Shown here one piece after another: positions 1 to 6,400 of a DNA stretch of 16,134 bases. Origin of the DNA: Actinomycetota bacterium (lineage in GTDB: Bacteria; Actinomycetota; Acidimicrobiia; IMCC26256; PALSA-610). Below the pieces are notes generated by a model. That model saw nothing but the letters and a program-made list of their open reading frames with translations. It was not told where the DNA came from and did no database searches. The stretch is from the NCBI GenBank assembly GCA_005779345.1, contig SXJQ01000131.1, forward strand, positions 1 to 16,134. The letters are read 5' to 3'. Each line of letters opens with the position of its first letter. Position 1 is the first letter of the stretch. The position numbers and the translations under genes are program-made.

Positions 1-156
1 CTGCCGCTTCTGCCCGGCGACGTCATCTTCACCGGCACTCCCGCCGGCGTCGGCATCGCCCGCAAGCCGCCCCGGTTTCTCCAACCCGGCGACACGCTCG
101 AGACCTGGATCGAGGGCATCGGCACCATCCGAAACCGCATCGTCGCAGGACGCTGA
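1..156 (+). CDS. Fumarylacetoacetate hydrolase family protein, C-terminal end (5' truncated by window)
   Basis: The frame is open from base 1 to a TGA at 154-156, giving 51 residues of a C-terminus. It contains the motif GDVIFTGTPAGVG followed by FLQPGDTLETWIEGIG and a short IRNR tail. This is the usual end of the FAH/HpaG/YcgM family, metal-dependent hydrolases or isomerases that cleave C-C bonds in diketo acids, often in aromatic or sugar acid breakdown. The catalytic N-terminal part and its metal ligands lie outside the window, so the substrate cannot be named. The next gene starts two bases after this stop, which suggests one transcript. Confidence 0.85.
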   Translation: MPLLPGDVIFTGTPAGVGIARKPPRFLQPGDTLETWIEGIGTIRNRIVAGR

Positions 157-158
157 TC

Positions 159-716
159 ATGCAGATCCTCCCGCTCGCTGCGGAACCGCTCACGTGCCCG
201 ACCGACCGCGACATGCTGCCCTCGGAACGACGCGAGTTCGTCCGCTCCCACCGCACCTGCGTCTTCGGCACTCCCCGCCGCTCCGACGGGCCGGCGATGT
301 CGATCGTGTATTACGTGCCCACCGACACCGACGAACTCCTCGTGTCGACCATGCGCGACCGGGGCAAGGCCAAGGTCGTCGCCCGCAATCCCAAGGTCAG
401 CCTGTGCGTGCTCGACGAGCGCTGGCCGTTCAGCTATTTGCAGGTGTACTGCGACGCCACGGTCGACGACGCCCCCGACCTCGTCGTCGACGTGATGATG
501 GCGATCGGCGGCCGCATGTCCGGCGAACCGCTCGGCGACGACGCCCGACCCTTCGTCCAGGCCATGGCCGAGGAGGAGGGCCGGGTCGTGCTGCGCTGCC
601 GGCCCTACAGCACGTTTGCCCAGCCGCCGCGGCACCTCCACAGCAACGACCAAGACGAACAGATCACCCACTGGGTTTCCGCGGCGATGCCATGGGCGGC
701 CGACGACCCGGCCTGA
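159..716 (+). CDS. PPOX-class (pyridoxamine 5'-phosphate oxidase-like) split beta-barrel flavin/F420-binding protein
   Basis: This 185-residue protein has the layout of small actinobacterial PPOX proteins. An N-terminal helix (LPSERREFVRSHRTCVFGT, from about residue 20) leads into barrel strands with SIVYYVPTDTDELLVSTMRDRGKAKVVARNPKVSLCV (about 48-84), and WPFSYLQVYCDATV follows. The S-T-x-x-D-R-x-K-x-x-x-x-x-x-x-P pattern is the usual cofactor phosphate-binding stretch. Such proteins bind FMN, F420 or haem as dimers and act as cytosolic oxidoreductases; the substrate cannot be told from sequence. ATG 159 was chosen because an AGGA (147-150) lies 8 bases upstream and it follows the previous stop by two bases; ATG 213 is the alternative. 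Confidence 0.85.
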   Translation: MQILPLAAEPLTCPTDRDMLPSERREFVRSHRTCVFGTPRRSDGPAMSIVYYVPTDTDELLVSTMRDRGKAKVVARNPKVSLCVLDERWPFSYLQVYCDATVDDAPDLVVDVMMAIGGRMSGEPLGDDARPFVQAMAEEEGRVVLRCRPYSTFAQPPRHLHSNDQDEQITHWVSAAMPWAADDPA

Positions 717-797
717 CGCGGCCAGGTGGACGCGGTCAACCCTCGCCGACGACGCGGAACAACTCGGGATGCTCGTCGGCGAGATTCCCAGGTGCCG

Positions 798-1724
798 TCA
801 CGATCGAGTTGGTAGCTCGCCGGTCCACACCGGCGGACGACGTTCGAGAAACGCGACGACTCCCTCACGCGCGTCGGGATGCTGCATGAGGTCGTGATGG
901 GCAGCGGTCTCCCTCCGCTCCACCTCGTCGGCAGTGAGATTCCATGAGTCCCACAGCAGTTGCTTGCTGTGAGCGACAGATCGGGGAGCGGTGTTCGCCG
1001 CGATGTCCCTGGCGAGGTCGAGGGCGCAGGGCAGGACCTCGTCGTTCGGAAGCACTCTGCTGCAAACGCCCAACTGTTTGGCCTCGTTGCCGTCGAAGGT
1101 CCGACCGGACAGGAGGATCTCCGCGGCGCCCGACATGCCGGCGATGCGGGGAAGCGTCCAGTGCGAATACCCGTCGCCCATGACGCCGCGGCGAACCTGC
1201 ACGATTCCGTACTTGGCGTCGGCGGCGAAGATGCGGATGTCGCACTGCAGTGTGATCGTGAACCCGATCCCGATCGCATGGCCGTTGACGGCGGCGATGA
1301 CGGGCTTGCGGACATCCCACGCCGGCTTCGACACACCGCTCGCGCTGAACGTCGCCGCGTCGCGTTTGCGGAATGTCGCTCCGCCCTCCGAGAGATCGGC
1401 GCCTGCGCAGAACGCCGGCGGCGTTCCGGTCAACACGACTGCTCGCACCGTCGAATCGGCATCGCATCGGCCGTACGCGTCGGCGAGCTCGTCGCCCATC
1501 CCGGCCCCGAACGCATTGCGTTGCGCCGGTCGATTCAAGGTGATGGTGGCCACGCCATCGGCGACCTCGAAGATGATCGAGCGGTACGTCAAGCGTCGAA
1601 CTCCGATTGGGAGTGGTTTTCGGTGGCCGGGCCAGTGCTCCTCCGGCATCACATGGTACGTGCCGTCGGCGCAGTCGATGCCCGGGTTGACCTCGCCGAA
1701 CACGCCACCTTCGTCGTCGGACAT
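798..1724 (-). CDS. Enoyl-CoA hydratase/isomerase (crotonase) family protein with a substituted catalytic glutamate
   Basis: The crotonase fold is clear from residue 46 on: ITLNRPAQRNAF (61-72), the oxyanion-hole segments PAFCAGADL (103-111) and NGHAIGIG (147-154), CDIRIFAADAKYG (161-173), and AAEILLSGRTF (200-210). Against the rat mitochondrial hydratase pattern, as I remember it, the region aligns without gaps: the position of Glu144 holds Gln176, while the position of Glu164 keeps Glu202. A normal water-addition reaction is therefore doubtful; isomerase, hydrolase or another CoA reaction is possible. ATG 1724 has GGAGG (1735-1739) 10 bases upstream and gives 308 residues. A TTG at 1592 with GGAG (1601-1604) 8 bases upstream gives the family-typical 264 residues, so the first 44 residues may be an extension or untranslated. 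It lies 62 bases downstream of the hemerythrin-SRPBCC gene on the same strand. Confidence 0.85.
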   Translation of the reverse strand: MSDDEGGVFGEVNPGIDCADGTYHVMPEEHWPGHRKPLPIGVRRLTYRSIIFEVADGVATITLNRPAQRNAFGAGMGDELADAYGRCDADSTVRAVVLTGTPPAFCAGADLSEGGATFRKRDAATFSASGVSKPAWDVRKPVIAAVNGHAIGIGFTITLQCDIRIFAADAKYGIVQVRRGVMGDGYSHWTLPRIAGMSGAAEILLSGRTFDGNEAKQLGVCSRVLPNDEVLPCALDLARDIAANTAPRSVAHSKQLLWDSWNLTADEVERRETAAHHDLMQHPDAREGVVAFLERRPPVWTGELPTRS

Positions 1725-1786
1725 CTCGTCGTCGCCTCCGGGTCGTCGCCGCTGCCGCGCGCCGCCACGGCCTCGAAGGTCCGCAG

Positions 1787-2692
1787 TCAGGAGGCGGGGA
1801 CGCGTTCCTCGGTCGTCGAGGCAGCGAGTTCGCCGAGGCGGCGCAGGTCGTCGGTGAGTGCGGCGGCGCGATCGCGATGGGCAGGAATCGCCGTCGCGTA
1901 GATCGCGTCGAGCAGTTTCGGGGCGCGGACCACGTCGAAGGACTGCTCGATGCGAGTTCCGCCGTCGCTGGGCGTCACGCGAATACGCCAGACGGTGCTA
2001 TCGGGGTAGAGCTTCGTCGGCACTGTCCGCCACACCAACGTGTGGTCGTCGGTGCTGACCACTTCGCAGACGCGACCCCAGCGGAAGATTCCCTGACGGT
2101 TGCGGCCCCGGAACCGTGCACCGGGTTCCGCGCGCTCCGCGTTGCCGAGGAACGCGCATTCGGTGCATTCGTGGCTCCACTCGCCGACGCGGGTGATGTC
2201 GATGACGACGTCCCACGCGGCGTCGGGGTCGGCCGACACGACGACCTCGTTGTGGCCGTGCTTCTGAACTCGATGTGCCGCGGCCGATGGTTGCCAGCAC
2301 GCTTCGCATTGACGGCGGTAGGACCGCGCGTATCCGCGGAGTAGTACGAAGCGCGGCACGGTGGGGAGGAGTGCGAGCACTGTGGCGCGGTTGTCCGCGT
2401 TGGCGTCGTCGATGAGCCAGTGGCCCTCCTTGGCAAGCTGGGTGATCCCTCTCGGTTGCACGTTGTGTTCGTGTTCGATGGCGCGCCACTCCGCGTCGGT
2501 GAGCGCGTCCGAAACGACCGGCATCACCTCGTCCTCTTCGCGCTGGAGGTGTGGCAGGAGGACCAGGTCCATTTCGCCGAGGGCGGTGACCAGTCGGGCT
2601 CGATCGGACGGTTCGCCGCTCCCCGCGTACGCGGACGCGGCGGCTTCGACGGCAGCGATCGAGGGAGCGACCCTCCGATGGTCGTCGTCCAT
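1787..2692 (-). CDS. Hemerythrin (HHE) C-terminal half plus SRPBCC domain; 5' part displaced by a frameshift
   Basis: The 301 residues open in the middle of a hemerythrin four-helix bundle: MDDDHRR (His5) and LLPHLQREEDEVMP (His48, Glu52/53) carry third- and fourth-helix metal ligands of an HHE domain. A linker with EHEHN and EGHWLID follows. From about 140 to 290 there is an SRPBCC (START-like) domain, including EVVVSADPDAAWDVV, RVGEWSHE, PGARFRGRNRQGIFRWG and APKLLDAIYA. Family members carry both domains in one protein of about 370 residues, probably binding a di-iron centre and a hydrophobic ligand; the reaction is unknown. The first two helices are encoded just upstream in another frame (2718-2903), so ATG 2692 is only the first start left in this frame, not the natural one. 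The reading frame itself is open back to a TGA at about 2775. Confidence 0.8.
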   Translation of the reverse strand: MDDDHRRVAPSIAAVEAAASAYAGSGEPSDRARLVTALGEMDLVLLPHLQREEDEVMPVVSDALTDAEWRAIEHEHNVQPRGITQLAKEGHWLIDDANADNRATVLALLPTVPRFVLLRGYARSYRRQCEACWQPSAAAHRVQKHGHNEVVVSADPDAAWDVVIDITRVGEWSHECTECAFLGNAERAEPGARFRGRNRQGIFRWGRVCEVVSTDDHTLVWRTVPTKLYPDSTVWRIRVTPSDGGTRIEQSFDVVRAPKLLDAIYATAIPAHRDRAAALTDDLRRLGELAASTTEERVPAS

Positions 2693-2717
2693 GTCGTCGA
2701 AGAGGTCGGCGGCGTCG

Positions 2718-2903
2718 CTCGCGAACGACGGGATAGAGCCCTGTGTCCTCCGACTCGTGGTGAGCTCGGAGGAATGCCATCATCCACCCGAGGTGCCCGG
2801 CGAGAGCGATGCGCTGACGATCCTCGGGCGGTGGGGTCCCAGCGAGCGCGGTCGTCGCTCGTGCGAGGTCTCGTCGCAGCGCCTGATGCGGGACGACGAG
2901 GTG
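2718..2903 (-). pseudogene. Displaced N-terminal part of the hemerythrin-SRPBCC gene (frameshift near 2717)
   Basis: On the minus strand, bases 2903 to 2718 encode the missing first two helices of the HHE bundle: LVVPHQALRRDLARA with the first His ligand, then HLGWMMAFLRAHHESEDTG with the HH-x-x-ED ligands, then LYPVVRE. After GAG at 2720-2718 the homology jumps frame to DAADLFDD, which runs straight into the MDDDHRR start of the downstream open frame. A net shift of one base (or minus two) at about 2717 explains this. No ATG, GTG or TTG lies in this frame between the TGA at 2961 and the first homologous residue, so the 5' end is also damaged or misread. A near-perfect 15-base tandem repeat (2903-2932) sits exactly there. 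It could be a real pseudogene or sequence errors; both halves keep good coding composition, which favours a recent lesion or an error. Confidence 0.7.
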
Positions 2904-2932
2904 AGCCCGCGACGCACGCGCCCGCGACGCAC
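2903..2932. repeat. 15-base tandem duplication at the 5' edge of the broken hemerythrin gene
   Basis: Read on the minus strand, GTGCGTCGCGGGCGC is followed directly by GTGCGTCGCGGGCTC, 14 of 15 bases the same. Each copy offers a GTG codon, but in a frame one base off from the hemerythrin homology that starts at 2903. A slipped repeat here is a plausible site for the second frame problem in that gene. Confidence 0.6.
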
Positions 2933-2960
2933 GTCGAGCGGGCGATCGGGGCGGCTCCGG

Positions 2961-3521
2961 TCAGACGCGCAGGCGGTAGTGGAGATGAACGACGCCGTGT
3001 TGGAACCGGCGTTCGTCGAGGAGTTGGAGTTCCGCGCGGACGTTGTCCGACAAGGCACGCTTGCCGCCGCCCACGAGGATGGGGCACAAGAACAGGTGGC
3101 ACTCGTCGACCAGCCCACCGGCCATCGCTTGGCCGGCGAGCTCTGCACCGCCGATTGCGATGTCTGCTCCCGACGACTGCTTGAGCTGCTCGACGGCGTC
3201 GCGGTCGAAGTCTCGCTCGATTCGCGTCCGCGCACTCGATGTGGTCCGAAGCGTGCGCGAGTAGACAACCTTTTCGGCTGCTTGCCAGATCCGGGCGTAG
3301 TCCGAGAACACTGGCGACTCATCGGCTTCGGTCGGCGGGTTCTCCCAGAAGACCATCGTCTCGTACATCCGGCGCCCGTAGAGGTAGGTGCCGATCGTCC
3401 GTTCGAGATCGTTGACGAACGCGTGCAGTTCCTCGTCGGGCATCGACCAGTCGAACCTGCCCTCGGCGTCTTCGATGTACCCGTCGAGCGAGGTGATCGC
3501 TGCGTAGATGAGCTTGGCCAT
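2961..3521 (-). CDS. RibD C-terminal / dihydrofolate reductase-like family protein
   Basis: This 186-residue protein opens with MAKLIYAAITSLDGYIED, the hallmark first strand and loop of the RibD C-terminal/DHFR-like fold. YGRRMYETMVFWE follows at about 48-60. The C-terminal half has the nucleotide-binding stretch ADIAIGGAELAGQAMAGGLVDE and the strand HLFLCPILVGGG. These small proteins are thought to be NADPH-dependent reductases acting on pteridine- or pyrimidine-like substrates, but most members have no tested activity. The start at 3521 has GAGG (3528-3531) 6 bases upstream and begins exactly at the conserved domain; the frame is open further upstream, but that part would overlap the divergent cupin gene and has no homology. 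It is the first gene of a minus-strand run with the hemerythrin and crotonase genes. Confidence 0.88.
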   Translation of the reverse strand: MAKLIYAAITSLDGYIEDAEGRFDWSMPDEELHAFVNDLERTIGTYLYGRRMYETMVFWENPPTEADESPVFSDYARIWQAAEKVVYSRTLRTTSSARTRIERDFDRDAVEQLKQSSGADIAIGGAELAGQAMAGGLVDECHLFLCPILVGGGKRALSDNVRAELQLLDERRFQHGVVHLHYRLRV

Positions 3522-3591
3522 CGGCAACCTCGTGATCGGGTTGTGCCAAGCTACTGAACGCGAGCTGACCGACGTCTTTGAACGAGGGACC

Positions 3592-4080
3592 ATGTCCGAC
3601 GAAGAGCCCGGACCGCTGATCGCGTCGATCGACGACGTCGCCTGGGTCGAGGTCAAAGCCCAGTCGCACGGCGGCCGCCGGGTGTCGGTCTGGGAGAAGT
3701 TCCTCGAATGGTCGCCCGAGCGCATGGTCATCTACGCCCGCTACGACCCCGGCATGGTCGTCGAGCGCCACGGCCACTCCTCCGACCACTTCGTCTTCGT
3801 GGTGACCGGCGAGGTCACCGTGGGCGACCGGATCTGCGGGCCGGGCACGCACATCACCCTCGAGCGAGGAGCGGTCTTCGGCCCGCTGATCGCCGGTCCC
3901 GAAGGCGCCAACCTCTACGAGATCATGCAGGGCGATCCGCGCGCGATCCCGACCGACCACGAGGGCTTCGCGCGCGTCCTTGCCGAGCGCGGCATCACAC
4001 CGCTGCCCAACCCGGCGGTCCCGTGGCCGTCGTGGCTCGAAGCCCGAACCGATGGCGATCCCGCCAGCAAGGCCGAGTGA
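3592..4080 (+). CDS. Cupin-domain protein
   Basis: This 162-residue protein carries one cupin barrel at about residues 45-115. The first motif reads GMVVERHGHSSDHFVFVVTGEV, with His60, His62 and Glu74 as candidate metal ligands and His66 beside them. VGDRICGPGTHITLERGAVFGPL fills the inter-motif stretch, and the second motif is weak, without an obvious final His. Single-domain cupins may be enzymes, storage or sensing proteins; nothing here identifies the substrate. ATG 3592 is preceded by GAGGGA (3584-3589) at short spacing and opens a natural N-terminus (MSDEEPGP); the open frame further upstream overlaps the divergent reductase gene. Only 70 bases separate the two divergent starts, so they may share a control region. 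It converges on the MerR-PurC gene. Confidence 0.82.
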   Translation: MSDEEPGPLIASIDDVAWVEVKAQSHGGRRVSVWEKFLEWSPERMVIYARYDPGMVVERHGHSSDHFVFVVTGEVTVGDRICGPGTHITLERGAVFGPLIAGPEGANLYEIMQGDPRAIPTDHEGFARVLAERGITPLPNPAVPWPSWLEARTDGDPASKAE

Positions 4081-4109
4081 GCCGGGCGCGCGGCCAGAGG
4101 CGCGATGGC

Positions 4110-5297
4110 TCAGACGAATCGGTCGGTCAGGACGGCAACCTCGTCGAACTTCTTCTTGATCTCCGGCAACGTGGCGGTGCCGTCGCGATACGACTGTTTC
4201 GACATGTCGACGTCGCCGAAGCGCAAGCGGCCGGAGTCGCTGTCGATGACGTCGGCCACCAGGAGTTCGCCGGTCTCGCGATCGAAGCCGCATTCGATCT
4301 TGAAGTCGATGTAGATGCCGCCGCGCTGCTTCCATGCCTCCTCGATGACCTCGAACGCCGAGACGGTGCGGCTCCGAAGGCTTGCGACGAGCTGGGGCGA
4401 GACGTCGGCGTATCGGCTCGCTGCGAGCGGTTCTTCACCGACGAGGTCGCCGGCCTTGGTCTCCGGGCCGATCGCGTCGGCCGCCTTGTTGTTGGGCACA
4501 TACCGCCGCAGAAGGCCTGCTGCGAAGTCGAACTCCAGCAGCGGGTCGTGATTGGCATCGTCCTTCTCGAAGATCTCGAAGACGACCTCGTCGAAGACTG
4601 CGCCGTCGGCCAGGTCGGGGAAGCGGTCTCGAGCGCTGCCGGCGGCGTACCGGCGTGCGACGAGCTCCAGTGGGATCATCTCGACGTTGCGCGCCCGAAA
4701 GGTGACGTCGTCGACACGATCGACGAAGTGGGTGCGCACGCCATTGCGCTCGAGGAGCTCGAAGATGTTGCAGGTCGTCCGCGTGGATGCAGCGGCCTTG
4801 CCGTCGAGCACATCGTGCTTCGCTCCGTCGCCCGCGGTGATGTCGTCCTTGCTGCGGACGAGCACTTCACCATTACCCGCTGCTTCGACGATCTTGGTCT
4901 TGCCCTCTGCCAGCATCATCGTGTCTCCGATCAAGGCCATCAGGTCGTTGCTGTCGAGGTCGCGGCCGTTCTGGAGCTTGGCCACGACGGCGGCGAGGCG
5001 GTCGCGGAGCGCTGTCGTCTGCGCGACGCGCAGGTCGAGGTCGCGCAGCTGGCGGGTGAGCGTGGCGGCGAGGGCTTCGCCGCTGTCGAGGCAGCGTCGG
5101 ATCTCGCCGAGTGAGAGCCCGACGCTGCGAAGCGCGACGACCTGGGTGAGGCGGGCGACGTCGGGCTCGGTGTAGCGGCGGTGGCCGGCGGCACTGCGCG
5201 TCGGACGCAGGAGTCCGATCTGGTCGTAATGGTGAAGGGTTCTCACCGACACGCCGCCTTGCTGCGCCAGCTCGCCGACCGTCCACTCCCGCGCCAT
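4110..5297 (-). CDS. purC: MerR-type HTH domain fused to SAICAR synthetase (PurC)
   Basis: One uninterrupted frame of 395 residues holds two domains. Residues ~4-75 are a MerR winged helix (WTVGELAQQGGVSVRTLHHY, IGLLRP, GHRRYTEPD, SVGLSLGEIRRCL), followed by the dimerisation helix to ~125. From residue 127 comes a full phosphoribosylaminoimidazole-succinocarboxamide synthetase, which joins CAIR and aspartate using ATP in purine synthesis. It has LAEGKTKIV, SKDDITAGDGAKHDVLDGKA, the family signature IPLELVARRYAAGS, EKDDANHDP, IYIDFKIECG, ADVIDSDSGRL and SKQSYRDG. The KQSYRD ending recalls animal PAICS more than the E. coli enzyme. MerR proteins usually carry an effector-binding domain where PurC sits here. 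The start at 5297 is chosen because a MerR-type promoter lies so close that transcription should begin at this ATG; ATG 5309 is the alternative. An internal GGAG plus ATG-ATG at 4919/4916 could also give free PurC. Confidence 0.9.
   Translation of the reverse strand: MAREWTVGELAQQGGVSVRTLHHYDQIGLLRPTRSAAGHRRYTEPDVARLTQVVALRSVGLSLGEIRRCLDSGEALAATLTRQLRDLDLRVAQTTALRDRLAAVVAKLQNGRDLDSNDLMALIGDTMMLAEGKTKIVEAAGNGEVLVRSKDDITAGDGAKHDVLDGKAAASTRTTCNIFELLERNGVRTHFVDRVDDVTFRARNVEMIPLELVARRYAAGSARDRFPDLADGAVFDEVVFEIFEKDDANHDPLLEFDFAAGLLRRYVPNNKAADAIGPETKAGDLVGEEPLAASRYADVSPQLVASLRSRTVSAFEVIEEAWKQRGGIYIDFKIECGFDRETGELLVADVIDSDSGRLRFGDVDMSKQSYRDGTATLPEIKKKFDEVAVLTDRFV
4914..4928 (-). promoter_or_regulatory. 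Internal Shine-Dalgarno and twin ATG at the MerR/PurC boundary
   Basis: On the minus strand GGAG (4928-4925) is followed after 5 bases by ATG at 4919 and, directly after, a second ATG at 4916. The codons that follow encode LAEGKTKIV, the natural first strand of SAICAR synthetase. An independent ribosome start here would yield a complete 268-269-residue PurC without the DNA-binding domain. The site looks like an ordinary gene start that has become internal because the upstream MerR frame lost its stop. Use in the cell is inferred, not shown. Confidence 0.55.
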
Positions 5298-5304
5298 GCT
5301 CGTA

Positions 5305-5335
5305 ACCATAAGAGGTCACGTCGCGTGAGGTGCAA
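5305..5335 (-). promoter_or_regulatory. MerR-type promoter (19-bp spacer, central dyad) for the MerR-PurC gene
   Basis: Reading the minus strand, TTGCAC (5335-5330) and TATGGT (5310-5305) are separated by exactly 19 bases (5329-5311). This is the overlong spacer typical of promoters activated by MerR-family proteins. The spacer holds the dyad TCACG-CGA-CGTGA (5316-5328), the expected place for a MerR dimer. The -10 box ends seven bases before ATG 5297, so a transcript would start at or next to that codon, giving a leaderless mRNA. Autoregulation by the encoded MerR domain is the natural inference. Confidence 0.55.
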
Positions 5336-5472
5336 GAGGATTCTCCGAGTGTCGGTGAACAGCAACGCAACCGCGTTCGGCGGCGACGTAGACGACGAAT
5401 CCAGCCCCGACATCGCAACGCGAGCCGTGCGGCTTGACCAGGACCCGACGAGGGACCGAATCGCGGGTTGCC

Positions 5473-5967
5473 CTACGGCGCGGTACGCACGGTTCGCTCG
5501 AGGATGCCGAGGGTGGCTCTCAATGCCGATGCGGGGATGATCGGCCAGCCGCCTCGGGCCTTCCATTTCTCGCCGATGTTCGACCAGTCGTAGATCGACG
5601 TCACGACCGTTCCGCCGGTGACGGGTTCGAGCCGGTAGCCGTAGTAGTGGCCGATGCTGGGGAACCCTTCGCCCGACACTTCCCACGTGATGAATCGGTC
5701 CTGTTCGTAGCCGGTGATCGTGACCGTCACGTCGTACTTGCCCATCGGGAGGTCACCCAACGACTCGCGGTCCATGTGGATCACGAAGGTGTCGCCGACA
5801 GCGCCGGCGGGCTCCCCGGTCGCGTCCTGCAACATGCCAGAAGCGTCGATCGCTACATGGCCCCGAGGATCGCTCACGACGCGAAAGATCACCGCAGCGT
5901 CGGCAGGGACCATCCGCCGGACCTCGAACCGTTCGCTCGTGCGTTGACTCCCGTCCGGTTGGATCAC
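5473..5967 (-). CDS. SRPBCC (polyketide cyclase/START-like) family protein
   Basis: This 164-residue single-domain protein shows the START-like pattern. The first strand FEVRRMVPADAAVIFRVVSDPRGH (about 14-37) is followed by GTFVIHM-like and YDVTVTITGYEQDRFITWEV strands, then YGYRLEPVTGGTVVTSIYDWS, and a long closing helix ends in LGILERTVRTAP. Such proteins hold a hydrophobic ligand in a helix-grip cavity; no catalytic residue or ligand can be named. The start is GTG 5967; no good ribosome site precedes it. An internal ATG at 5913 has a GAGG upstream but would cut into the first strand, so I prefer 5967. It lies 163 bases from the divergent control region of MerR-PurC and on the same strand. 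Confidence 0.8.
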   Translation of the reverse strand: MIQPDGSQRTSERFEVRRMVPADAAVIFRVVSDPRGHVAIDASGMLQDATGEPAGAVGDTFVIHMDRESLGDLPMGKYDVTVTITGYEQDRFITWEVSGEGFPSIGHYYGYRLEPVTGGTVVTSIYDWSNIGEKWKARGGWPIIPASALRATLGILERTVRTAP

Positions 5968-6400
5968 GGGGACGATTCGCCGCGGGCGTCAACTTGGATC
6001 AATGCACGAGAATGGTGTGAGGGCACCACTGCGCGGGCACAGCGGACTTTGCGCCGGGCGCGACACCTCAGATGTCGCTACGAGGACCGACGCACTGAGC
6101 GGGGCGAACGTTGTCGAATCGACAACGCCAGTGGACCTCATGGGTCGTTACTCCAACCCCGACATCGTGTCGCGTCTGGAGCGCGTTCTCGCCGGTCAGG
6201 GCCGTGATCGGTGTCCCATCGACCCGATCCGGAACTTGTTGCGTCAGGCCGGCGTCCAGACCCGCGCCGTTGGAACAAGCCAGTGGAGTGAGGTGGCTGC
6301 CGCGCCGCCGCCAGGCTGACCTCGCGTGCGGCGGTTGAGTTGACGAGCGCCGAGCGGGCATTCGGCGCTACTGATGAGGCGAACGTGTCAGGATCGACCG
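5968..6400. other. 433-base intergenic region with one paired-hairpin repeat and no convincing gene
   Basis: No open frame here has a plausible protein. A plus-strand stretch at about 6135-6319 (RYSNPDIVSRLERVLAGQ, then IRNLLRQAGVQTRAVG) faintly recalls the helix-turn-helix end of a resolvase-type recombinase, but it is too short and too degraded to call. The clear content is the repeat at 6058-6135. The rest shows nothing I can name. An AGGA (6390-6393) at its right edge serves the acetyltransferase start. Confidence 0.5.
6058..6135. repeat. Paired-hairpin direct repeat, copy 1
   Basis: This 78-base unit recurs at 6948-7023. It contains hairpin 1, GCGACA-CCTCAGA-TGTCGC (6060-6078), about 30 bases of less conserved sequence, and hairpin 2, CGTTGTCG-AAT-CGACAACG (6109-6127), then CAGTGGA. 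Both stems are built from CGACA and its complement, arranged in opposite order, so the whole unit is itself roughly palindromic. It could be a transposon end, a small non-autonomous element or a protein-binding array. No transposase is visible nearby. Confidence 0.6.

Noticed and set aside
4081..4109. Terminator between the converging cupin and MerR-PurC genes
   Set aside because: Only a four-base GC stem can be drawn and no T-run follows.
6135..6319. Possible recombinase helix-turn-helix remnant (IRNLLRQAGVQTRAVG)
   Set aside because: The likeness is one short stretch with no catalytic domain and poor continuation; mentioned only as a hint next to the repeat.
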